From JANYHY01 sp043784605 (GTDB taxonomy: Bacteria; Myxococcota_A; Polyangia; Polyangiales; Polyangiaceae): a stretch of 7,874 nucleotides of DNA. Position numbers and translations under genes: made by a program. How positions within the stretch are numbered: the stretch's first letter is position 1; every line of letters starts with the position of its first letter. Under the pieces are notes generated by a model that had not been told where the DNA came from, made no database searches, and saw nothing but the letters and a program-made list of their open reading frames with translations. This document shows positions 1-5,322 of this stretch, one piece after another. The stretch is from assembly GCA_043784605.1 (NCBI GenBank), contig JAYVYD010000288.1, positions 1 through 7,874 on the forward strand, in the 5' to 3' direction.

Positions 1-404
1 ATAAGCCGTCATTCGCGCATCACGGCCCGATCGGTAAACTTTGAAATACGGGAACGACCGGATTGGTGGAAAGCGGAACGGCTGCTTTCGGATGGTGGAG
101 CGGCGACAATGGCCGTTCGTTCAGCTTAAGCGTAACGGCATCTGTGCGCCCCAATGTCACACCGCCGGAAAACTCTCATTTAAACCGGCGAAAGAAAGCG
201 GAGGGGCGTCACAACGATCGGTCTGTGGTTACCGCTGGATGAAAGCCGGGGGTCAGGTAAGTAGGGGTCTGTCCAGCACAGGTGCAGGCAGGAGGACGGG
301 GAACTGATTATGCAATGCGGGAAACAGCTCGCGGTCGCGATTATCGTGGCGGTGACCACCGCCAGCCCGTGCCGTTCGGCTCCGGCTCCGCTGCCGCCGC
401 CAAT
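1..404. other. Lower-GC segment of apparently different origin, ending in the middle of the ligase gene
   Basis: Hand counts over the first 300 bases give about 57% G+C, against about 63-65% in the neighbouring ligase gene. No reading frame here has a recognisable domain. Ligase similarity, which runs leftward from 1241, stops abruptly near 402-405, so this segment seems to have been joined to the gene rather than to have evolved with it. A 7-bp inverted repeat (GAACGGC at 76-82, GCCGTTC at 112-118) is the only structure I found, and it may be chance. The style of the first 130 bases (AAAGCGGAACGGCTGCTTTC) reminds me of intergenic DNA from alphaproteobacteria such as sphingomonads; this is an impression from memory, not a match. 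A genomic rearrangement, an incoming element and a chimeric assembly join are all possible. Confidence 0.45.
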
Positions 405-1241
405 GTGTTTGAGCTGCGAGCCTCCTGACGAAGGTCGCCCCGGCACGTACGGCGCGTTCTTGTGCTTGAACACGATGCCCTCGGCTCGCGCGCCCATCAG
501 CGACTCGTAGAGCTTGGTCTTGTGTTTCTTGCCCCGCACGATCGGCAGCACTGCGACGTTGCCCACGAGCCCAGGCTCGATCTCTTCTTCGAGCCTCTCC
601 CATCGGTGCTCGTAGCCGCGTGAGGTGATGTCCTCGTCGCCGATGCTGAGCAGATCGAAGAGCCAATAGGTGAATGTCCCCTCGTGCGCGATGATCTCGC
701 CGTCCACGACGGTCCCGCGCGGCAGATGCTCGAACGACTCGAGCAAGTCTTTGCCGGCAGCGGTGACCTGTCCGGAGCGGTTCGTCGCGAAGATCTCCTC
801 GTGCACGTGGACCAGCACGCGAACGCCATCGAGCTTCTGCTGTGCGATCATCTCATCGTCCCCGAGGAAGCGCTGCAGCTCGTCCTCTTCGATCGCGTTG
901 AGGAGCTGCGCCGCTCGTCCCACCTTCGCGCGCTTGCCCGTGACCTTGCTCCCGGAGCCTTGGCCCTCGGGGGGCGCGACGTCTGCAGGCTGAACTGCCG
1001 CGGTCATCGCCCGATAGCCCTTGCCTGTCTTCTCCCGCACGAGCTTGGCGAACGTCTTCTCCGCGGCTTCGAGCGAGACGCCGACGGCCTTTTTTCCCTG
1101 GTTCAGCGACGCCCCGCGCCGACCCCACGCGACGAGTACGTCGTGCTTACCGGGAGCGATCTCGACGATGCGTGCATGATACATCTTGTCGCTGTTGCCC
1201 TCTTGGAAGAAGAGCTCCACCGATTTCTTCACCGTCGACAT
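180..1241 (-). pseudogene. WGR-domain / ATP-dependent DNA ligase-like protein, C-terminus lost
   Basis: The reading frame is 353 codons. Residues about 5-80 form a WGR domain (VAWGRRG at 37-43), a nucleic-acid-associated module also found in PARPs. A linker rich in Gly, Lys and Ala follows. Residues about 105-279 are the nucleotidyltransferase domain of ATP-dependent DNA ligases: motif I KLDGVR at 136-141 (K136 is the predicted AMP-accepting lysine), motif III VVDGEI at 178-183, motif IIIa YWLFDLL at 192-198, motif IV EGIVFK at 254-259, and the start of motif V (SSGGSQLKH, 271-279). After His279 the family pattern, which should continue with another Lys and then a C-terminal domain, is replaced by about 74 unrelated residues rich in Gly, Ser and Pro. 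From memory, full-length relatives exceed 400 residues. Ligation would need the intact motif V and the OB-fold part, so the gene is probably non-functional as it stands. The ATG at 1241 fits the usual N-terminus of the family, though no strong Shine-Dalgarno is visible. It diverges from the kinase gene. Confidence 0.8.
310..510 (+). CDS. Doubtful small ORF: signal-peptide-like start running across the junction into ligase antisense
   Basis: The plus strand holds a 66-codon frame that starts like an exported protein: a lysine, then a hydrophobic run (LAVAIIVAVTTASPC), then a Pro-rich stretch (APAPLPPP). A weak ribosome-binding sequence (GGGGAA, 298-303) lies 6 bases before the ATG. The signal-like part ends at about 400, where the ligase antisense begins, and everything after that is simply the complement of the ligase gene. 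If the segment at 1-404 came from elsewhere, this could be the cut-off 5' end of a small exported protein or of an Rz1-like spanin lipoprotein from that source. It is equally likely to be a chance frame, and I would not annotate a function. Confidence 0.2.
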   Translation: MQCGKQLAVAIIVAVTTASPCRSAPAPLPPPMCLSCEPPDEGRPGTYGAFLCLNTMPSARAPISDS

Positions 1242-1306
1242 GGCCCGAGACTAGCGATGTCCGGCGCATCTTTACAGCCCACGCGCACGGGCTTACGTGT
1301 CGACTC
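1242..1306. promoter_or_regulatory. Divergent intergenic spacer between ligase-like gene and kinase gene
   Basis: This 65-bp spacer must hold both 5' regions if the starts at 1241 (minus) and 1307 (plus) are right. It contains TTTACA at 1271-1276, one mismatch from a sigma-70 -35 box on the plus strand, but no convincing -10 box at the expected distance. A short inverted repeat (GCCC at 1277-1280, GGGC at 1289-1292) follows directly and could be an operator half-site pair or chance. No clear ribosome-binding site precedes the GTG at 1307. Confidence 0.25.
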
Positions 1307-2347
1307 GTGCGGACGTGTGCGCGGTGCGGCAAGGAGTGGCAGGACGACTTTCTGCACTGTCCGCACGACGGCCAACGGCTCGACGAACAGGCGCTCTCGG
1401 CCGTCCCCGTGGAGGCGCTGTTCGACGGTCGCTACGAGATCTTGCGCATGCTCGGAGAAGGCGGCACGGCGCGTGTGTTCAAGGCGCTCGACGTCAAGAC
1501 CAAGCAACACGTCGCGGTGAAGGTCGCCCTCGGAAAGATCGCGCGCACGCCCCCATGGCCGGAGCGGATGCTGCGCGAGGTCGCGCTCTTGCGATCGATC
1601 GATCACCCAAATGTGATTCGCGTTCATGGTGGCGGGCAGGAAGCCGACGGAGCGCCGTTCATGGTGATGGAGTACCTCGAAGGAGAGACGCTCGGCGAGG
1701 TCCTACGGCGCGGCGACCGGATCCCGATCGACGTCACGGTCTCGGTGATCACGGACGTGGCGCGCGGGCTGTCGGCGGCGCACGCGGTTGGCGCGATCCA
1801 TCGAGACATCAAGCCGGACAACCTGTTCCTCGTGCCGCGGCCCGGCCAAGCTCCGACCCCGAAGGTCTTCGACTTCGGAATGGCGCGCCTCTCAGGCGGG
1901 AGCGGACTCACCGCGAAAGGCTTCATTTTAGGCACCCCCGCGTACATGGCGCCTGAGCAAGCCGTGAACGACCTCGCAGGCCCGCGCTCGGACGTCTACG
2001 CGCTCGGCGTCGTCATGTTCCGGATGCTCACGGGCACGTTACCGTTCAGCGGCGACGAAGCGGAGCTGCTCGCGCATCACCTCTATACGAGGCCCGCGTA
2101 TCCGTCGTCGCGACGGGCAGACATCAGTGGCGACCTCGATGCCGTGGTGCTCTCGGCCATGCGCAAGCTCGCGCGCAACCGCTACCCACAGATGAGCGAC
2201 TTCGTCGAAGACCTCGAGCGCGTCGCCGGAAAGCGCAGCGGAGAGATCACCGCCGACTTCGTCGCGTTCGATGATGCCTACGAGCCGCAGACCGCATTCA
2301 GCAAGCACGTCGCGACGGTGCTCGAGACGAAGCTACCGCCTCCCTGA
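1307..2347 (+). CDS. Soluble Hanks-type serine/threonine protein kinase with N-terminal zinc-ribbon-like segment
   Basis: This is a predicted cytoplasmic protein kinase of 346 residues if it starts at GTG 1307. Residues 4-22 resemble a degenerate zinc ribbon: C4-x2-C7, then C18-P-H-D-G22, with His/Asp in place of the fourth Cys, as is common in myxobacterial kinases. The kinase domain covers about 43-300 with all catalytic landmarks: glycine-rich loop LGEGGTARVF (49-58), ATP-anchoring K72 in VAVK, helix-C E91, catalytic loop HRDIKPDN (165-172), DFG (189-191) and APE (215-217), so it should be active. The activation loop contains Ser and Thr residues (S196, S199, T202) that could be phosphorylated. 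A short tail of about 45 residues follows. There is no transmembrane helix and no extra sensor domain, so the input signal is unknown. An in-frame ATG at 1172 would lie inside the divergent ligase gene and give a low-complexity N-terminus, so I prefer GTG 1307, three codons before the first Cys. The targets are unknown. Confidence 0.9.
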   Translation: MRTCARCGKEWQDDFLHCPHDGQRLDEQALSAVPVEALFDGRYEILRMLGEGGTARVFKALDVKTKQHVAVKVALGKIARTPPWPERMLREVALLRSIDHPNVIRVHGGGQEADGAPFMVMEYLEGETLGEVLRRGDRIPIDVTVSVITDVARGLSAAHAVGAIHRDIKPDNLFLVPRPGQAPTPKVFDFGMARLSGGSGLTAKGFILGTPAYMAPEQAVNDLAGPRSDVYALGVVMFRMLTGTLPFSGDEAELLAHHLYTRPAYPSSRRADISGDLDAVVLSAMRKLARNRYPQMSDFVEDLERVAGKRSGEITADFVAFDDAYEPQTAFSKHVATVLETKLPPP

Positions 2348-2354
2348 GCGAGTC

Positions 2355-3192
2355 TCACTTCGGCGCAGAGCACGTGATGGGCTCGACGACCGATTTGTTC
2401 TTCTTGGGATCGCTCTCGTCCGTGCGGAAACGCCAGCCCGTCCAGGTCGCGCCGTCGGCGTAGATGAAGACATCCTGGTCGTTGCCCCCGAGCCTGTACG
2501 CGGACGTGCACGCCTTGCCGCTGCCGAGCGCGTGCGTCATTCGATACGACACGAGGTATTGGCTCGTGCCCTTCTTGCCGTCGTCGATCTTCACCTTCAC
2601 GCGACGCTGCGACTCGTCCGGGTATTGGCTAAGGCGTAGCGTCCCTGCCGAGGCGTCGCACACGTTCGCGACCGACGCGTCGAAGTCCACGAGCGTGGGC
2701 GCGGGCGGATCGTCGGGCAGCGTTCCATCGAGTCCGAAGAGCGCTGCCGGCGCGTCCGATTGCGTGACCGAGACCACGGGTTTGCCAGAGAGCAACGAGA
2801 GTGCGGTCGGCGCATCGTCGTCGAGCGTCCACGCTTTGGTCCTCCACGTCTTGCCGGTGTCGTCGCTCGTCGCGAGCTGCATGGTGCCGAGCGTGGCGTC
2901 GCTCAAGCGCTGCGGCAAGTGAATCAGGATGCCGTTGCCTGCCCTTGATCAACGAGCGCCGTCCGTTGTCTCCGACGTACAGCACGCCGGTGTCCTTGCC
3001 CAAGTCGAGCTTCGCGTTCATCGACTCCGACTAATCCGAGAACGCCCATTTGGCTCGCGTAGGCGCTGGCGGCGGCGCTGCGGTGATCACGAGCGTCGGC
3101 GGCCTGACCACCGGATCGACAGCAGGCCTTCCGCACGCGGGCCCCAACACCAACACCCCGACCGCCCCCAACGTCGCGCGGCTTCGAATCAT
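2355..3192 (-). pseudogene. Broken lipoprotein gene (internal TAG plus 1-base frameshift), Asp-box-containing
   Basis: Read on the minus strand from ATG 3192, the frame begins with a lipoprotein signal (VGVLVLGPAC, lipidated Cys at codon 20) and a Pro/Ala-rich linker. It runs into a stop codon, TAG at 3033-3031 (codon 54), and continues in the same frame with SESMNAKLDLGKDTGVLYVG up to SLIKG. One extra base near 2940 then moves the coding sense into the frame that runs to the TGA at 2357-2355 (NGILIHLPQRLSDATLG and onward). Removing one base gives 279 codons including the final stop. The restored protein has one Asp-box, SDDTGKTW at about 109-116, the motif of sialidase/BNR-type beta-propellers, but too few repeats to form a propeller by itself. 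It also has Cys residues that could form disulfides (ANVCDA, KACTSA, PITCSA). I cannot name the function. The gene lies 45 bp downstream of the 420-residue lipoprotein gene on the same strand, so it was probably the last gene of that operon. It converges with the kinase gene. The longest surviving piece is 2918-2355 (187 codons from a TTG). Sequencing error is an alternative to true decay. Confidence 0.75.
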
Positions 3193-3237
3193 CGGCGCAG
3201 TAACGGATCGTCGCCCTTTGGGGAAGCGTCAGCGAGA

Positions 3238-4500
3238 TCAAGGCGGCGAGGCGTAGCGTCGCTTCACGAAGGCGAGCCCATTGGAGTTGAGATGGCCTTG
3301 CGTGCTCTGGTTGTAGGTCATGTAGTCGTAGGCGTCGCGCAGACCCTTGCTCGCGTCGCCGTTGGGCGACTGTTGGGGCACAGATAGCGGGTCGAAGTGC
3401 ATCACGTTCGCGTCCGGTGGCGTGTACGTCGCAAGGCACGAGCGCCAGGGTAGGTCCTTGCCGAGAGCGTCCAAGAAGTGCAAAAAGTCGACGCCCTTCA
3501 TCGCATCGAGCGTCACGAGCGGTGTCCCGCCGTCTGCGCCAGAGACGCGAGAGGCGAGCATGTCGAAGTGCGCCGGCGAGTCGTGGACGACGCTCTCCCA
3601 AAAAGGGTGATCCGTATGAACCGTGATCTGTCCAATCACGGACGTGTTCGACTTGAACGCGATGCCACGCTGATGCTCTTCATTGACGAAGGGCTTCGCG
3701 GGATCATTGTCCGGGTTTTGCGCATTGACGTAAGTGGCCGGCGACTTGAAGCACAATTTGAATTTGACGGACTTCGGTATTGCATTGAAAGGAGCCGTAT
3801 TCTCCTTGCAGTTTTGCCCTTTGAAGGTCGCAGTCCCCACATAGAGGACAGAGCATCCGTCTGCGACCATTTGTTGATAGTCGGCAATCGCCGCCGGCCC
3901 CAGGTTCACGTTGTAGCCGTCGAGCGTAGCGGGGACGACGTCGAATCCGAACGCGTAGCGCGTGCCGTCCGTCTTGAATGCAGCGCCGCTATTCTTGTTC
4001 TGATTGGCCAACGCGCTGATCGGCGCGGCACGCTCTCCTGCGCCTCCCTTGCCGTTGAGGTAGCTGGGATCGTCTTTGTGCAAATCGATCGCCCAAGGGC
4101 CGTCCGCTTCTGCGACCACTCCACCCACTTGGGACTGATCCCCCGGCGCCTTGTCCGGATTGTCGCTCAGTGTGAGCTTGTCGACCGTCACCAACAACCT
4201 GTCGAACTTCACCTCCCATCCGTCCACGAACGCGGGATCGTTGGGCTGCGCAGGCGGGAACGCATAACCGCCCAACGCGAGCAGCTCGCCCGACGCCGTC
4301 AATAGAATGCCGCCCGCTCCCGGGTCCTTCGGCGCGACGAAGTGTTTCGTGAAGGGTAAGTCGCCCATCGAAGAGTCAGGACCGACGTTCGCGTCTGGCA
4401 GCCCCGCGTCAGGATGAGGCGGCGGCTGGATAGTCTCCGACGAGCAATAAATAAGTGCACACGACAGAAGAACACTCATGCCACGAAGATAGGGATTCAT
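3238..4500 (-). CDS. Exported 420-residue protein, probable lipoprotein, unknown function, His-rich patch
   Basis: The N-terminus is a short signal sequence (MNPYLRGMSVLLSCALIYC) with two possible lipidation cysteines. C14 has the better lipobox (LLSC) but a very short hydrophobic core; C19 (LIYC) has a longer core but an unusual Tyr before it. A linker rich in Pro, Asp and Ser (about 20-50) follows, typical of surface-tethered lipoproteins. The body (about 60-360) is one globular domain with no family I can name. It contains an apparent beta region FVDGWEVKF...LLVTVDKLTL (91-111). It also has a histidine cluster, H295, H298, H306 and H311 (VHTDHPFW ... HDSPAHFD), that could bind a metal. Cysteines at 216, 231, 250 and 355 could form disulfides. 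The start is supported by AAGGA at 4512-4508, 7 bases before the ATG. It lies 39 bp after the 260-residue gene and is probably co-transcribed with the TonB-dependent receptor, suggesting a role as an accessory binding protein. Its G+C is locally low (about 48-57% in sampled stretches). Confidence 0.8.
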   Translation of the reverse strand: MNPYLRGMSVLLSCALIYCSSETIQPPPHPDAGLPDANVGPDSSMGDLPFTKHFVAPKDPGAGGILLTASGELLALGGYAFPPAQPNDPAFVDGWEVKFDRLLVTVDKLTLSDNPDKAPGDQSQVGGVVAEADGPWAIDLHKDDPSYLNGKGGAGERAAPISALANQNKNSGAAFKTDGTRYAFGFDVVPATLDGYNVNLGPAAIADYQQMVADGCSVLYVGTATFKGQNCKENTAPFNAIPKSVKFKLCFKSPATYVNAQNPDNDPAKPFVNEEHQRGIAFKSNTSVIGQITVHTDHPFWESVVHDSPAHFDMLASRVSGADGGTPLVTLDAMKGVDFLHFLDALGKDLPWRSCLATYTPPDANVMHFDPLSVPQQSPNGDASKGLRDAYDYMTYNQSTQGHLNSNGLAFVKRRYASPP

Positions 4501-4507
4501 ACCGCCG

Positions 4508-4512
4508 TCCTT
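4508..4512 (-). promoter_or_regulatory. Ribosome-binding site of the 420-residue lipoprotein gene
   Basis: AAGGA on the minus strand lies 7 bases before the ATG at 4500. It supports this start and separate translation initiation within the 39-bp gap after the previous gene. Confidence 0.6.
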
Positions 4513-4539
4513 GCCGCCACCGAAGTGATACTTGGCGAG

Positions 4540-5322
4540 TTACTCTCGAGTTGATATCCATTGAAACTGATACAGGTCCCCCGCCGCGCGGAGCGCCCCA
4601 TATAGGGTGATGCTCGGCTGATCGGAGCTGTCATCGGCGAAGCCATAGGCGGGCGGGTCGCTCGAGAACTGATGCAATTGAGAAAAGTCCACATTGAGGA
4701 ACAATTGCCGCGGGTCGATCACGAGACGCAGCGTTCCATTTTGCGTCGGAGTGATATCCACCGCGATGGGCGAGATGATGCGCGACTTGCAAATAGGGTG
4801 CGCGGAAGGCTGTGAAACCTCCGCCACGGCGACGAGTCGATTCTTGCCAATCGTGAGCTTGCCCGTGAAAGGGAAAGCCACACCGTCTTTGTCGGCCGTA
4901 CCGGCCAATACGAGGATCGGAGTGGAGTCGTCTGGCTGGTTGATACTCGCAGTTCCGGAGAGCCATACTTCGGCGACACGCGCGTGTGTCGTCGTTCCCT
5001 CGCCATAGTTGGGGAAGACCTGCGGCGTGCTGTCGAGGAGGTCCACGTCCCGGCCGGCGGTCTCTTCGGCGACGTAGGTGCCCGGCAAGATGCAATTGGT
5101 CGCTTGCGCGCCACTCACGGGTTGACTCTCGTTCAAATAGATAGCGCCGATATGGAGGGTCGCTTGCGTCAGCACCACGTGAAAGCCGCGCCCGCTCACG
5201 AAGTCGAGCTTGTGGTCGACGACGTCGGCTGGGCCGCTGGCGGTCGCGGTGAACGTCACGAGTTCTCCGCCTGTCGTCCCCACGCACGCCATCATCAACG
5301 ATGCAGCTACGATGCGCTTCAT
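4540..5322 (-). CDS. Exported 260-residue beta-rich protein downstream of TonB receptor, probable lipoprotein
   Basis: The start MKRIVAASLMMAC has basic residues, a hydrophobic core and a candidate lipidation Cys13 (MMAC, an imperfect lipobox), so export is likely and lipidation possible. The mature part alternates hydrophobic and polar residues as in beta-sandwich proteins: FHVVLTQATLHIGAIYL (47-63), VAEVWLSGTASI, FPFTGKLTIGKNRL, GTLRLVIDPRQLFLNVDFS. Two other cysteines, C77 (ATNCILPG) and C178 (HPICKSR), could pair. It resembles, from memory, uncharacterised proteins beside TonB-dependent receptors in myxobacteria; I know no assigned function. An in-frame GTG at 5325 also exists, but GGAGG at 5333-5329 is spaced 6 bases from the ATG at 5322 and only 3 from the GTG, so I choose the ATG. 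It overlaps the receptor stop by one base (TGATG), which implies translational coupling and a shared function, probably handling the receptor's substrate in the periplasm or at the cell surface. Confidence 0.82.
   Translation of the reverse strand: MKRIVAASLMMACVGTTGGELVTFTATASGPADVVDHKLDFVSGRGFHVVLTQATLHIGAIYLNESQPVSGAQATNCILPGTYVAEETAGRDVDLLDSTPQVFPNYGEGTTTHARVAEVWLSGTASINQPDDSTPILVLAGTADKDGVAFPFTGKLTIGKNRLVAVAEVSQPSAHPICKSRIISPIAVDITPTQNGTLRLVIDPRQLFLNVDFSQLHQFSSDPPAYGFADDSSDQPSITLYGALRAAGDLYQFQWISTRE

Noticed and set aside
1172..1306. Extension of the kinase to an in-frame ATG at 1172
   Set aside because: It would overlap the divergent ligase N-terminus by 70 bases and give a low-complexity N-terminus. 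The GTG at 1307 begins just before the zinc-ribbon-like CARC motif usual for such kinases.
684..1520. A 278-codon plus-strand frame across the ligase and the kinase start
   Set aside because: It spans two genes with recognised domains in other frames, and its composition is that of an antisense/out-of-frame shadow.
2340..2360. Bidirectional terminator between the convergent kinase and lipoprotein stop codons
   Set aside because: The stops are only 7 bp apart and I found no stable hairpin or T-run in this interval.
2930..3035. Programmed recoding (stop readthrough plus ribosomal frameshift) of the lipoprotein
   Set aside because: There is no slippery heptamer, stem-loop or other recoding signal that I can see at either site. 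Two independent lesions or sequencing errors are simpler.
2924..3601. A 225-codon minus-strand frame overlapping the 420-residue gene end and the lipoprotein 5' part
   Set aside because: It is Arg-rich and out of frame. The protein-like sense in this region lies in the 4500-3238 frame and in the frame that starts at 3192.
3478..4305. A 275-codon plus-strand frame opposite the 420-residue lipoprotein
   Set aside because: No ribosome-binding site, signal or domain; it is antisense to a gene with a signal sequence, linker and Shine-Dalgarno.
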